Of a DNA stretch of 64,000 nucleotides, positions 8,569 to 17,091 are shown one piece after another (position 1 is the stretch's first letter; each line of letters begins with the position of its first letter). The stretch comes from Paenibacillus lemnae (GTDB lineage Bacteria > Bacillota > Bacilli > Paenibacillales > Paenibacillaceae), in assembly GCF_012933385.1 (NCBI RefSeq), contig NZ_JABBPN010000008.1, forward strand, positions 120,866 through 184,865, read 5' to 3'. Both the position numbers and the translations under genes were made by a program. Below the pieces are notes generated by a model. That model was not told the origin of the DNA, did no database searches, and was given only the letters and a program-made list of their open reading frames with translations.

Positions 8569-10332
8569 TTAGGACACCTCCTCGGATGTAAGATGATTTT
8601 CAAGCTGCTGGCGAACATATTGATCACGGTACCATCCGTTCAAGGCCAGCAGTTCTTCATGCGTCCCTTGTTCGATAATGGTTCCTTCCTCAAGCACAAC
8701 GATCCAGTCAGCATGCTGTACGGCCGACAGCCGGTGGGTGGAGATGAGCGTGGTTTTTCCCGCTCTTCTTGACCGGATGTTCTCAATGATTCGGGCTTCC
8801 GTCCGTGCATCAACCGCGGAAAGCGCATCATCCAGAATCAGAATCTCCGGATCAGCAATAAAGGCTCGGGCAAGCGATACCCGCTGTTTCTGCCCGCCGG
8901 ATAGGGCAACGCCTTTCTCACCCACGAGTGTATCCAGACCGTCAGACAGGGTGTGAAGGTCCTGATCAAATGCAGCCGTGCGAATCGCATCCATGATGGT
9001 ATCATCATCAGCGTCTCTTAAGCCAAACTGAATGTTCTGCCTGACGGTTTTTGAGAACAGAATTTGTTCCTGCGGTACATAGCCGATCCAGCCGTGAAGC
9101 CGGTCTTTGGGCAGGTCTGCAGCTGAGACTCCTGAGAAAAGAAGCCGTCCCGTTCCAGCAGGGTACTCATGCAGCAGCTGTTTGAGCAGTGTTGATTTCC
9201 CGCTTCCTGTTCTGCCGACTACGCCCAGTGTCTGGCCTCTGGACAGAGTTAATGAGATATCTTTCAAATTATCCGTGTTGGAACTCGGATAACGGAAGCT
9301 GAGATGATCAAACTGTATAGATTCCGGAATTTGAACATCTACCGGATGCTGAGGCTCCGGAACATCAGGCTTCACAGATAACGTACTGTTCACCCGGTCG
9401 AGAGAAGCGTTACCCCGCTGCATAATGTTGATCAATTCACCGATGGCAAACATCGGCCAAATCATCATCCCCAGGTACATGTTGAACGATACGAGATTTC
9501 CGAGTGTAATTTGATTTTGAAACACCATGTACACGCCGTAAGACAAACCGATTACATAGCTCAGTCCGATCGAGAAGTTGATGGTCGGTTCAAACAGGGC
9601 GTCAACTTTGGCAACAGTCAGATTTTTGCGGTACACATCATCGGTAATCTGCTGAAATTTACGCTGATCTTCGCGTTCCTGAACATATGCGCGGATAACC
9701 CGTACGCCCGCCACAGATTCCAGCACTTGATCATTCATGTCACCGAAGGCATCCTGGGCAGCCGTGTATCGTTTATGTATGGCTTTGCCATAGATCACCA
9801 TGCCGACAGCAATAATCGGAAGGGGAAGAATGGCTGCAAGAGTCAGTTTCCAGCTGACAATGAACCCCATCGCAAACAGAATGACGAACAGAAAAAATGT
9901 GGAATCTGTCATGACCAGCATGCCGAAACCTGCTGTGTTGGCGACAGAACGAAGATCATTCGTAGCTTTGGCCATCAGATCACCGGTCCGGTTCTTTTCG
10001 AAAAAAGGCGGCATCATGCGAAGAAGATGGTTCATGTAGCGGGTACGCAGCAGCCGTTCTACCAGATTCGCTCCTCCAAAAATACGATGCATCCATACAT
10101 ATGTGCAAAGGTAAATCACAGCGACGAGTCCGATAATCGCCAAAAGGTATTGGGTCAGTGCGGACCACGTAATTGTGCTGTTGACAATATCATCAATCGC
10201 ACGGCCCAGCAGCAGTGGTGGAAGCAGTTCCAGCCCCCCGCAAATGATGAGAAAAAACAAACCGATTAAATATCTTTTTTTCTCCAGCCGGAAAAACCAG
10301 GCCAAATTTTTAAGTACAGCAAACATGTTCAT
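8569..10332 (-). CDS. BmrC/YheI-like ABC exporter half (TMD-NBD fusion)
   Basis: A 587-residue half-exporter, close to the size of B. subtilis BmrC. The start is the ATG at 10332 with GAGAGGAAGGG upstream; an in-frame ATG six bases later is possible. The six-helix membrane domain fills residues 1-320. NBD motifs: Walker A GRTGSGKST, signature LSGGQKQR, and Walker B LILDDALSAVD, where Asp replaces the catalytic Glu. That is the degenerate site expected of the BmrC half in heterodimeric exporters. It is the first structural gene of a leftward operon with the bmrD-like gene. A leader peptide and terminator lie between its promoter and start, so antibiotic-induced attenuation is the likely control. 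Confidence 0.92.
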   Translation of the reverse strand: MNMFAVLKNLAWFFRLEKKRYLIGLFFLIICGGLELLPPLLLGRAIDDIVNSTITWSALTQYLLAIIGLVAVIYLCTYVWMHRIFGGANLVERLLRTRYMNHLLRMMPPFFEKNRTGDLMAKATNDLRSVANTAGFGMLVMTDSTFFLFVILFAMGFIVSWKLTLAAILPLPIIAVGMVIYGKAIHKRYTAAQDAFGDMNDQVLESVAGVRVIRAYVQEREDQRKFQQITDDVYRKNLTVAKVDALFEPTINFSIGLSYVIGLSYGVYMVFQNQITLGNLVSFNMYLGMMIWPMFAIGELINIMQRGNASLDRVNSTLSVKPDVPEPQHPVDVQIPESIQFDHLSFRYPSSNTDNLKDISLTLSRGQTLGVVGRTGSGKSTLLKQLLHEYPAGTGRLLFSGVSAADLPKDRLHGWIGYVPQEQILFSKTVRQNIQFGLRDADDDTIMDAIRTAAFDQDLHTLSDGLDTLVGEKGVALSGGQKQRVSLARAFIADPEILILDDALSAVDARTEARIIENIRSRRAGKTTLISTHRLSAVQHADWIVVLEEGTIIEQGTHEELLALNGWYRDQYVRQQLENHLTSEEVS

Positions 10333-10394
10333 ATCCCTTCCTCTCAATAACAACGCCGGCGTTTCTCGCGGATCAGACAAGGCCCCACTAACAC

Positions 10395-10432
10395 AAAAAA
10401 AGCACACCATCCGAAAAACGGATGATATGCTT
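10395..10432 (-). terminator. Attenuator terminator ahead of the bmrCD-like operon
   Basis: On the minus strand a fully paired 14-bp stem (AAGCATATCATCCG, loop TTTTT, CGGATGGTGTGCTT) is followed by seven Ts. It lies inside the leader, about 60 bases before the bmrC-like start. Flanking CCACTAA and TTAGTGG can extend the pairing. A terminator between promoter and gene implies premature termination that must be relieved. Confidence 0.88.
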
Positions 10433-10510
10433 AGTGGTTAACTTATCATTCGCACGGTAATTCAGCGCACTGTACGAATTTCGAAACGTGAATTCATTAA
10501 GGCCAAAGAA

Positions 10511-10609
10511 TCACGAAACGAGGTTTGATTTCCGCAGGGCGCCGACAGTATTTAATTGATAGTATGTGTGTCCGAAAACTTGTGGAGTAACAAAGTATGT
10601 ATTAAACAC
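10511..10609 (-). CDS. Leader peptide of the bmrCD-like operon (BmrB-type)
   Basis: A 32-codon reading frame on the minus strand starting with GTG at 10609 and stopping with TGA at 10511. AAGGGTG lies six bases before the start. The peptide begins MFNTYFVTPQVFG and has no transporter-like or other domain. It lies between a promoter and an intrinsic terminator ahead of an antibiotic-exporter operon, the same place as bmrB of B. subtilis, whose translation by drug-stalled ribosomes permits read-through into bmrCD (known for that system). I infer the same job here; the peptide sequence itself was not recognised. Confidence 0.7.
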   Translation of the reverse strand: MFNTYFVTPQVFGHTYYQLNTVGALRKSNLVS

Positions 10610-10666
10610 CGTGATCACCCTTTCCTAAGAATTTACAATAAATTGAAAATCTCTAGCGTCGTTTGA

Positions 10667-10696
10667 ATTTTATCACCGCTGAATGGATAATGTCAA
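10667..10696 (-). promoter_or_regulatory. SigA-type promoter for the leader peptide and bmrCD-like operon
   Basis: On the minus strand, TTGACA (10696-10691) is separated by 18 bases from TAAAAT (10672-10667). Transcription from here would produce a leader of roughly 330 bases containing the leader peptide and the attenuator. Confidence 0.75.
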
Positions 10697-10817
10697 CTGC
10701 GATACAAAAAGAATTTGTAACCCGGCGGCGATATGCGTTATGATACATAATAAACATGCCAGCTGGTGCAGGAAAGTGGAACAGTGATCATTAGAATGTC
10801 AAAGGAGAGTGGAAGAC

Positions 10818-11123
10818 ATGATGATCCATGTCAGTCAAGAGGCCGCACAATGGTTCATTAAAGAACTGGATTTGCAGCCGGGAGACAGCGTTAGGTTTTT
10901 TCCGCGGTATAGTTCCAGCGGGGGGCTTCATCCTGGTTTTTCTTTGGGGCTCACGGTCGAAGATCCACAGCATCCCGGATTGGTTCAGGAGTCTGATAAA
11001 GTGATGTTTTATATGGAGGATCATGATCTGTGGTATTTACGGGGATATGACCTCACCGTCAAGTACGAGGAATCCCTGGATGATATTTCGTATATCTATA
11101 AGGAAGACGGTGCAGTTCATTAA
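10818..11123 (+). CDS. HesB/IscA-like (YneR/YfhF-type) small protein
   Basis: A protein of about 101 residues from the ATG at 10818, preceded by AAAGGAGAG; a GTG at 10809 lies too close to the ribosome site. The sequence VSQEAAQWFIKELDLQPGDSV and the glycine-rich centre match the HesB/IscA-like fold. The Cys residues that bind Fe-S clusters in true A-type carriers are absent, as in the YneR subgroup found in Bacillus relatives. Function is unknown for that subgroup. It stands alone between the bmrCD leader region (divergent) and a NUDIX gene. Confidence 0.82.
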   Translation: MMIHVSQEAAQWFIKELDLQPGDSVRFFPRYSSSGGLHPGFSLGLTVEDPQHPGLVQESDKVMFYMEDHDLWYLRGYDLTVKYEESLDDISYIYKEDGAVH

Positions 11124-11176
11124 GCAGCATACATGTGAATACAGCGCCGTTTTTCGGTCAAAGGAGGTTCCCGAAG

Positions 11177-11635
11177 ATGGGCGTGTTTAACCGTGATATC
11201 CGTCAATATCTCGGTAAAGGCTCCATGGTTCAGGTCATGGCTGCGGCCATCGTCATGAACAGCCAAACAGAAGTTCTATTGCTAAGAAGACCAGGGAAGG
11301 AAGTCTGGGGACTTCCGATCGGAGCCATTAAACCTGGTGAGTCGATGGAAGATACGGCGGCCCGTGAACTTTGGGAGGAAAGCGGTTTGCATGCAGATCA
11401 GATGAAGCTGCTGGATCTGCTGTCTGGTCCCGATTATGTCAAAAAGCATGCAAACGGTGATAAAGAATACTTTATTATCGGTGTATATGCCGCTCACGGG
11501 CTTAGCAGCGCTATTGATCTGCCGTCAGCGAGCGATGTTTCCCTGAAATATTTTAATCGAGAGCAGCTTCCGGATATGGACCAGCTGACAGCTCACTTGA
11601 TGAGCAAGCTCGCGCAGCAGTCTTATGAAGACTAA
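11177..11635 (+). CDS. NUDIX hydrolase
   Basis: A 152-residue protein from the ATG at 11177, nine bases after AAGGAGG. The NUDIX box is complete (GAIKPGESMEDTAARELWEE followed by SGL, near residues 55-77), so it should hydrolyse a nucleoside diphosphate linked to another group with a divalent metal. The substrate cannot be predicted. It follows the HesB-like gene by about 50 bases in the same direction and may be co-transcribed. A symmetric terminator follows. Confidence 0.92.
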   Translation: MGVFNRDIRQYLGKGSMVQVMAAAIVMNSQTEVLLLRRPGKEVWGLPIGAIKPGESMEDTAARELWEESGLHADQMKLLDLLSGPDYVKKHANGDKEYFIIGVYAAHGLSSAIDLPSASDVSLKYFNREQLPDMDQLTAHLMSKLAQQSYED

Positions 11636-11649
11636 TAATGGGCACACAA

Positions 11650-11678
11650 AAAAATCCCCGAAAGGGGAATTTTTTTCG
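11650..11678. terminator. Bidirectional rho-independent terminator
   Basis: A short stem TTCCCC/GGGGAA with GAAA loop lies between an A-run and a T-run. It separates the convergent NUDIX gene and the 11699-12196 gene. Confidence 0.8.
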
Positions 11679-11698
11679 TAATTTTCGTCAGCGGGATC

Positions 11699-12196
11699 TC
11701 AGTAATCATCCAGAGCGTAATCAAAATCTTCAATATCGAAAACCTGTACAGGCACGGAAGCGCTTATTATTCGTTGGATGAGTTCATATTGGTCCGTCAA
11801 TACCGGAGCCTCGAGGCGCTGGGCAGCGGCAAGGACTTCCGTTTCCACCGGATCAAATAATTCACCGTACGGGGCATGGTCTACCGCATTCATAATGGTC
11901 ACAAGCGTTTTCTCGCCCATTGGAATAGACGGACTTTTCGCCCAGGGAACTTGAAGGGCCCGGTCGATCTTTTTCTTATTCAGCGGTTCTTCAAAATACT
12001 GGATCAATTCGCTGATTTTGTTCCGGACATGCTGATCATCTGAAATGCTGTGCATCAGTGGTTCATCACTATTAATAAGTTCATAGAGCTCTAGAATTGT
12101 AGTATAAGGTATGATATATTCTACCGGCTTAGGCGGCACAAGAAGCTGGCCATAAATCGCAAGCATGACCGCTTCTGTTACGAAGATTGTATTCAT
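11699..12196 (-). CDS. Uncharacterised protein
   Basis: A 165-residue soluble protein. The start is the ATG at 12196, which has GGAGGAAGAAC directly upstream on the minus strand; the longer frame upstream overlaps the divergent ABC exporter and is not supported. The protein is acidic, with a Pro-rich segment (LLVPPKPVEYIIPYTT) and an acidic C-terminus (EDFDYALDDY). I do not recognise a family, membrane segment or catalytic motif. It is divergently arranged with the ABC exporter gene and may share its control region. Confidence 0.72.
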   Translation of the reverse strand: MNTIFVTEAVMLAIYGQLLVPPKPVEYIIPYTTILELYELINSDEPLMHSISDDQHVRNKISELIQYFEEPLNKKKIDRALQVPWAKSPSIPMGEKTLVTIMNAVDHAPYGELFDPVETEVLAAAQRLEAPVLTDQYELIQRIISASVPVQVFDIEDFDYALDDY

Positions 12197-12304
12197 GTTC
12201 TTCCTCCTGCACTCGAAAACCATAGAATCAGTTTTAGGACTATCAAAGCATTGAAGTCGGCAATTGTCAACCAGGTGATAACAGAAAGGGGCTGTATCCA
12301 GCTT

Positions 12305-14050
12305 TTGAAATCTTGGAGAATCTATTATCCGTTTGTAAAACCATATATTAAATGGATTATTATTACTTTGATCATCGGGATGATCAAGTTTACCATTCCA
12401 CTGCTGCTTCCGCTCATTATGAAATATGTCGTCGATGATCTTCTCACCAATGATCTGATGAGCGCCCAGGAAAAGATTGAACAACTAATGCTTATTCTCG
12501 GAGGGACGCTCGCTTTATTTGTTGTGGTTCGAGGCCCTGTTGAATATTTAAGACAGTACTTTGCACAATTCATTACGAGCCGGATTTTGTTTGATATGCG
12601 TAACAAGCTTTATGCTCATCTGCAGAAATTGTCTCTCAGGTATTATCAGAATACCAAAGTAGGTGAGGCAATTTCCAGATTTATCAACGATGTTGAACAA
12701 TCCAAGAACCTGGTGGAAGTCGGCATGATGAACATCTGGCTCGATATGTTCACCTTGTTATTTGTTCTTATTGTGATGTTCTTTATGAATCCGGTGCTTA
12801 CCCTGGTTTCCATCGCCGTACTGCCGTTGTACGGGATCGCAGTAAATCTGCTCTATAAGCGTCTGAAAAAGCTGACAAAGGACCGGTCCCAGGCACTCGC
12901 CGGTATTCAGGCTTATCTTCATGAACGGATTCAGGGTATCTCGGTTATCCGGAGCTTTACGCTGGAACGTTATGATCAGAACAAATTCGAGAACATCAAC
13001 AGCAACTTTTTGAAAAAAGCAATGGCACAAACTCGTATGAACGCATTGACCTTTTCCATCATTAATACTTTAACCGATATCGCGCCGATTCTTGTGATCG
13101 GTTACGGAGGATACCGGGTCATTCAGGGGGATTTGTCGCTGGGAACCTTTATCGCGTTTTTCGGTTACTTGGATCGGTTATATGCACCGCTGCGGCGTTT
13201 GATCAATTCCTCTACGGTTCTGACCCAAGCAACAGCGTCCCTTGAACGGGTTAAGGAATTGATGGATGAGCCTTATGACATTACCGATGCCCCGTCTGCT
13301 AAAAAGCTGCAGTCTGCAGGGGATATCCAGTTTGACCGGGTATGGTTTAAATACGGCAAGGAAACCGATTGGGTGCTGAAAGACATCCAGTTAAATATAA
13401 AGCAGGGTCAAACGGTTGCTTTCGTAGGCATGAGCGGAGGCGGGAAATCGTCCCTGATTGGACTTATTCCACGTTTTTATGATGTGCAGGAAGGTCGTGT
13501 GATGATCAGCGGACATGATATCCGGACATTGACCTTGGAAAGTCTTCGAAGGTCCATCGGTATGGTTTTACAGGATAACTTTTTGTTCAGCGGATCGGTC
13601 CGGGAGAATATCATGCTGGGTAACCCTGAAGCGGAGGAGGAGGACATGATCGCTGCAGCGAAATCGGCGAATGCCCATGACTTCATCATGAATCTGCCGC
13701 TAGGATATGATACCGAGGTTGGTGAACGCGGGGTGAAGCTGTCCGGCGGGCAGAAACAGCGTCTCGCTATCGCCAGGGTGTTTCTGAAAGACCCGGATAT
13801 TCTTGTTCTGGACGAGGCCACATCCGCCCTGGATCTGGAGTCAGAGCATCTGATCCAGCAGGCACTGCAGTCGCTGTCGAGCAACCGGACGACCTTGATT
13901 GTCGCTCACCGGTTGTCCACCATCACCCATGCAGATCAGATTGTTGTAATGGAGAATGGTCAGATTACGGAGCAGGGCACACATTCCGAATTAATGCAGC
14001 GAGAGGGCAGCTATGCCCGCTTATATAATGTTCAGCATTTTGATAACTGA
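12305..14050 (+). CDS. ABC exporter (YgaD/MsbA-like, TMD-NBD fusion)
   Basis: A half-exporter of about 581 residues in canonical order: a six-helix membrane domain, then an NBD with Walker A GMSGGGKSS, signature LSGGQKQR, Walker B ILVLDEATSALD (catalytic Glu present) and H-loop VAHR. All motifs are standard, so it probably works as a homodimer, unlike the bmrCD-like pair. The start is uncertain: the best candidate is TTG at 12305, after AAAGGGG with slightly long spacing; a TTG at 12251 in the same frame has no ribosome site. The protein beginning KSWRIYYPFVKPY fits YgaD-type relatives. Substrate unknown, probably lipid or drug. Confidence 0.88.
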   Translation: MKSWRIYYPFVKPYIKWIIITLIIGMIKFTIPLLLPLIMKYVVDDLLTNDLMSAQEKIEQLMLILGGTLALFVVVRGPVEYLRQYFAQFITSRILFDMRNKLYAHLQKLSLRYYQNTKVGEAISRFINDVEQSKNLVEVGMMNIWLDMFTLLFVLIVMFFMNPVLTLVSIAVLPLYGIAVNLLYKRLKKLTKDRSQALAGIQAYLHERIQGISVIRSFTLERYDQNKFENINSNFLKKAMAQTRMNALTFSIINTLTDIAPILVIGYGGYRVIQGDLSLGTFIAFFGYLDRLYAPLRRLINSSTVLTQATASLERVKELMDEPYDITDAPSAKKLQSAGDIQFDRVWFKYGKETDWVLKDIQLNIKQGQTVAFVGMSGGGKSSLIGLIPRFYDVQEGRVMISGHDIRTLTLESLRRSIGMVLQDNFLFSGSVRENIMLGNPEAEEEDMIAAAKSANAHDFIMNLPLGYDTEVGERGVKLSGGQKQRLAIARVFLKDPDILVLDEATSALDLESEHLIQQALQSLSSNRTTLIVAHRLSTITHADQIVVMENGQITEQGTHSELMQREGSYARLYNVQHFDN

Positions 14051-14070
14051 TATCAAAACATAGACAAACT

Positions 14071-14118
14071 AAAGAGCTTCCAGCCTGGCGTGTGAACGTC
14101 AGTTTGGAAGCTCTTTTG
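14071..14118. terminator. Bidirectional rho-independent terminator
   Basis: The stem AAAGAGCTTCCA / TGGAAGCTCTTT is followed by Ts, between the convergent ABC exporter and DUF441 genes. Confidence 0.83.
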
Positions 14119-14130
14119 CATATATCTCCG

Positions 14131-14574
14131 TCATGACTTGCCGATCAGAAGGGAGAGAAGTCCGGCCGCTATTAATGGGCCTACGGGGACACCTCTAAAT
14201 AATGCTACACCGAGCACGGTACCAATCAAAAGTCCTGCAACAATCGTAGGCTGGGATCCCATCAGCGCCGCCCCGCGGCCGCCCAGATAGGCTACCATCA
14301 TTCCGATCCCGATAGCCAGAAGTGATCTCCAGTGGAGAAAAGACTGACCCAAGGTTTCAAGGTTCATTTTTCCGCTGGCGAATGGCGACATGACTCCAAT
14401 GGTCAGCATAATGATCCCTAATGTTAATCCGTATTTTTCAAGCCAGGGAAAAGCCTGCTGCAGTCCTGTGACCCTGATTAGCAGCAGCACAATCATGGCG
14501 ATCGTCATGGTAGAGTTGCTGCTGATGATGCCGAGTCCTGCTAAACCTAGAAGAATGAGCGATGTATAATCCAA
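14131..14574 (-). CDS. DUF441 family membrane protein (YtwI-like)
   Basis: A small membrane protein of about 147 residues with four or five hydrophobic helices, typical of DUF441 (YtwI/YeaL). Recognisable parts are [37 protein letters not shown] and the C-terminal [18 protein letters not shown]. Two TTG codons can start it: 14586 abuts AAGGAG with no spacing, while 14574 has AAAGG and AAGGAG at workable distances, so 14574 is preferred. Family function is unknown. It follows ypdA by about 20-35 bases in the same direction and is probably in its operon. Confidence 0.87.
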   Translation of the reverse strand: MDYTSLILLGLAGLGIISSNSTMTIAMIVLLLIRVTGLQQAFPWLEKYGLTLGIIMLTIGVMSPFASGKMNLETLGQSFLHWRSLLAIGIGMMVAYLGGRGAALMGSQPTIVAGLLIGTVLGVALFRGVPVGPLIAAGLLSLLIGKS

Positions 14575-14608
14575 GCGGCCTTTCAACTCCTTGATGGTTG
14601 AGATAAGG

Positions 14609-15592
14609 TTACACTGTTTTTGCAGAGCTTAGATATTCGGCGATCAGACGGCCGTGATCACGCCCGGTTTCAATAAACACTTCATTGGCATTACGTCCGG
14701 AAGCAATGACTCCTGCCACAAACAGTCCGGGTACTGTCGTTTCCATCGTCTCAGGATTATAGCTCGGTTTCTCCATCCCATCATCCAGCTCCACACCGGA
14801 AGAAGCCAGCAGTTTGCGATCTGGACGAAATCCGGTTAAAGCCAGCACAAAGTCATTGTCGACGATAATTTCTTCACCGCTGATGTTCTTAATTGTGATT
14901 GAGTTTTCACGAATGTCCGTAACACTGGACTCGAGATATAGAGAGATGCGCTGCTTGGTCACCAAACTGTCGAACAGAGGACGTACCCATGGTTTGATGT
15001 TCTGGGAAATTTCACTCCCCCGATAAATTACCGATACGTCTGCCCCCACTCGGATCAGTTCCATAGCTGCGTCTACTGCGGAATTGCTGCCGCCGATAAT
15101 TGCTGTTTTCATACCGGCGTATGGATGTGCTTCTCTGAAATAATGTGTGACTTTATCCAAGTCTTCACCAGGAATTCCGATATAATTCGGATGATCAAAA
15201 TATCCGGTGGATATCACCACATGTTTGGCTTCTTTCACACTTTCTGTCCCGCTGCGTTTACGGGTATGGACCTGAAATGTACCGTCAGGCTGTTTTTTAA
15301 TAGATAAGGCCTCTTCGTATGGCGATATTTTAAGTTGATAATGCTTGGCGACGCGCCGGTAGTATGCAAGTGCTTCATCACGATAAGGCTTATCGTTAGA
15401 TAAAGCAAAAGGCACACCTCCGATCTCCAGCATTTCAGCAGTACTGAAAAACTGCATATGTGTCGGATATAGATATATGGAATGAACCACATTATGTTTA
15501 TCAATGATTTCAGTGGAGAAACCTCGTTTTTCACATTCAATGGCCGCGGAAAGACCACAGGGACCTGCCCCTATTATTAAAACGTCCTGCAT
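14609..15592 (-). CDS. ypdA: YpdA-type bacillithiol disulfide reductase
   Basis: A 327-residue FAD/NAD(P)-binding oxidoreductase. The N-terminal FAD motif [12 protein letters not shown] carries the Cys (about residue 12) implicated in YpdA catalysis, and a second Rossmann motif [12 protein letters not shown] (near residue 170) binds NADPH. The C-terminal segment [21 protein letters not shown] is typical of the family. YpdA (Bdr) reduces bacillithiol disulfide with NADPH, maintaining the thiol redox buffer of many Bacillota. The start ATG at 15592 follows AAGGAGG by 11 bases. It reads leftward with the DUF441 gene behind it. Confidence 0.92.
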   Translation of the reverse strand: MQDVLIIGAGPCGLSAAIECEKRGFSTEIIDKHNVVHSIYLYPTHMQFFSTAEMLEIGGVPFALSNDKPYRDEALAYYRRVAKHYQLKISPYEEALSIKKQPDGTFQVHTRKRSGTESVKEAKHVVISTGYFDHPNYIGIPGEDLDKVTHYFREAHPYAGMKTAIIGGSNSAVDAAMELIRVGADVSVIYRGSEISQNIKPWVRPLFDSLVTKQRISLYLESSVTDIRENSITIKNISGEEIIVDNDFVLALTGFRPDRKLLASSGVELDDGMEKPSYNPETMETTVPGLFVAGVIASGRNANEVFIETGRDHGRLIAEYLSSAKTV

Positions 15593-15958
15593 GTTTGACT
15601 GCGCCTCCTTGTGTCATGAGTTTAAAAATAAATACAGTACTATTCATCCTACCGTAATTTCAGCTTTAAATCCAACAGAATGGATCTCGAATAAAAAACA
15701 TGGGAATGTTTATTCAAAAAAAATCACTGTTTAATTAAAAATAAGTTTTACCATATATCGGATTGGAAGAGCTTGGAATGCTGTTAAATGATCTATATAT
15801 GGAGAAGACTCATATTATTAAACATTGGAATGCCGTATCGAAGTAAAGAAGGGGTTTGAATATGGCGTTTAATTCCAGCTGGATCAGGTTATATAAAGAT
15901 ACGAAATGCTAGGAAATATTTCCTCTTTCGAATTATGATTAGGTTAGGAGTGAAAGGC
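15593..15958. other. 366-base gap with no convincing gene
   Basis: AT-rich sequence carrying the divergent control region of ypdA and the small gene at 15959. Two tiny rightward frames exist: 15799-15846 (15 codons) and 15862-15912 (16 codons, MAFNSSWIRLYKDTKC, with AGAAGGGG upstream). Neither has enough support to be called a gene. Nothing else was recognised. Confidence 0.5.
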
Positions 15959-16114
15959 ATGTCCGTTGATCGTTTTATCGTGAAGAAATTGGGCAGCAGC
16001 CAAGAAGTACACACTACTCTAAATCTGGCGAAATTATTTCAAATTCGTATTCACAAGGCCCAGACAGCTGAAGAAAAACGTTTAAACCTGCCTCTGTTGG
16101 TAAATCGCCGTTAA
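15959..16114 (+). CDS. Small hypothetical protein (51 residues)
   Basis: ATG at 15959 has TAGGAGTGAAAGG upstream at good spacing and the frame runs 51 codons to TAA at 16112-16114. The peptide begins MSVDRFIVKKLGSS and is basic, with no membrane segment. Codon use looks normal for the window. No family recognised. It converges on the gene at 16145-16384, with a terminator between them. Confidence 0.6.
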   Translation: MSVDRFIVKKLGSSQEVHTTLNLAKLFQIRIHKAQTAEEKRLNLPLLVNRR

Positions 16115-16127
16115 TCCTCTCATACAA

Positions 16128-16160
16128 TAAAAAAAGGCTAACTCTTAAAAAAGAGATAGC
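16128..16160 (-). terminator. Terminator of the 16145-16384 gene
   Basis: On the minus strand the stem GCTATCTCTT / AAGAGTTAGC is followed by a seven-T run. The stop codon of the gene lies within the hairpin loop. Confidence 0.7.
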
Positions 16161-16384
16161 GCAAGAGAATCGTTTTCACTTTTACTGTGAAGAATTGCCT
16201 CGGAACCCTCGATTTCAATACTGATCAGGGAGTTGAGGCATTTTTTTAGCGCTTGTTTACCATTGTTGATTTTATGATCAAGCGCGCTGGTTAAAAGCTT
16301 AAGTACTTTTTGTACCGGTTGTTTGTTATCTGTCGTAAAATAAACGGGTACAGGTTTGTTTTGAAACATAATTAACATTTTCAT
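16145..16384 (-). CDS. Small hypothetical protein (79 residues)
   Basis: A strong ribosome site (GTGAGGTGATC on the minus strand) precedes the ATG at 16384. The protein (MKMLIMFQNKPVPVYF at the start) is small, basic in the middle and without a membrane segment or known motif. A 6-bp inverted repeat (ATTCCA/TGGAAT, 16405-16422) overlaps its likely promoter region. Not recognised as a family. It is divergent from the type VII operon, separated by about 370 bases. Confidence 0.7.
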   Translation of the reverse strand: MKMLIMFQNKPVPVYFTTDNKQPVQKVLKLLTSALDHKINNGKQALKKCLNSLISIEIEGSEAILHSKSENDSLALSLF

Positions 16385-16404
16385 ATGATCACCTCACGAA
16401 AAGT

Positions 16405-16422
16405 ATTCCATGATAGTGGAAT
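16405..16422. promoter_or_regulatory. Inverted repeat, possible operator
   Basis: ATTCCA-6 nt-TGGAAT lies 21-38 bases upstream of the 16384 start, next to a minus-strand TATAAT. It is placed where a repressor could act, but no regulator is identified. Confidence 0.35.
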
Positions 16423-16755
16423 TATAAACTTACAATCTTAAAATAACCTTAAAATAAGATATTTAATCAAAAACGTTTTGATGGTCGTGACATTTTTGTG
16501 AATGAAATTAGCGAGTAGGTATGAATGAAGCATTTTTTGTGCTGTCTGGCTTGATTTATATTGTAAAATTAGGGTGAAATGTTGATTATAGACCAAATTC
16601 CTGTTTCAAACTCATTTTGGTGCTGCAGAACCACTTCATTCCTATAAAATATAGGGACAGAGCAATATGACACAAATTGACAGGATAGACCTTATAATGA
16701 TACAGTTACAATAATGTAACCAATTAAACACCATACGAAAGGCGGGCGTTCGAAT
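16423..16755. promoter_or_regulatory. Upstream region of the type VII operon with possible promoter and operator
   Basis: AT-rich and free of genes. Near its end are TTGACA (16677-16682), a TACAGT-like -10 after 18 bases, and the inverted repeat GTTACA-ATAA-TGTAAC (16705-16720), which overlaps the expected transcription start. It ends 35 bases before the yukD-like start. This suggests repressor control of the operon, but the factor is unknown. Confidence 0.45.
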
Positions 16756-17067
16756 ATGATTCTTACGGTAATTTCCGGGCGCAGAGAGGGAGACTGGTTT
16801 GATATCGATATCCCTGAGGAATGTTCCGTCAACCGATTGAATGAACTGCTGGGTCTCAGGTTGTTCCACGAACTGCCAAGTCCAGGCATGCAGTACATAT
16901 TGGAAGCTAAATTTCCCGAAGGCTTGTGGTTTAAAATTGAAGATGTTAGCAGCATTGTCGAGGCTGGATTAAGGGAAGGTGCTTATATTCGGCTCCAGCG
17001 CGCTTTTTCTACAACAAATGATGAAGCCCCAGTTTACGGACGGAGAACGCTGTTTCAAGAAACATAA
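16756..17067 (+). CDS. YukD/EsaB-like ubiquitin-fold protein of a type VII secretion system
   Basis: A 103-residue protein in the first position of the operon, with AAAGGCGGG upstream. The length and pattern of hydrophobic strands (MILTVISGRREGDWFDIDIP, CSVNRLNELLGLRL, EGAYIRLQRA) fit the YukD/EsaB family, which has a beta-grasp, ubiquitin-like fold without the conjugation tail. EsaB/YukD proteins are small cytosolic components that tune type VII secretion. The C-terminal 20 residues are a short variable extension. The direct link to EccC/EssC downstream (24 bases) supports the call. Confidence 0.8.
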   Translation: MILTVISGRREGDWFDIDIPEECSVNRLNELLGLRLFHELPSPGMQYILEAKFPEGLWFKIEDVSSIVEAGLREGAYIRLQRAFSTTNDEAPVYGRRTLFQET

Positions 17068-17091
17068 AATTTTGACTTGAGGAGGTATCCC

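Noticed and set aside
9511..10269. 252-codon open frame on the plus strand
   Set aside because: It is antisense to the bmrC-like gene, has no family match or ribosome site, and only mirrors the coding strand.
15799..15912. Two tiny tandem frames (15 and 16 codons)
   Set aside because: Too short, no conservation visible, and only the second has a fair ribosome site; noted in the gap entry but not called as genes.
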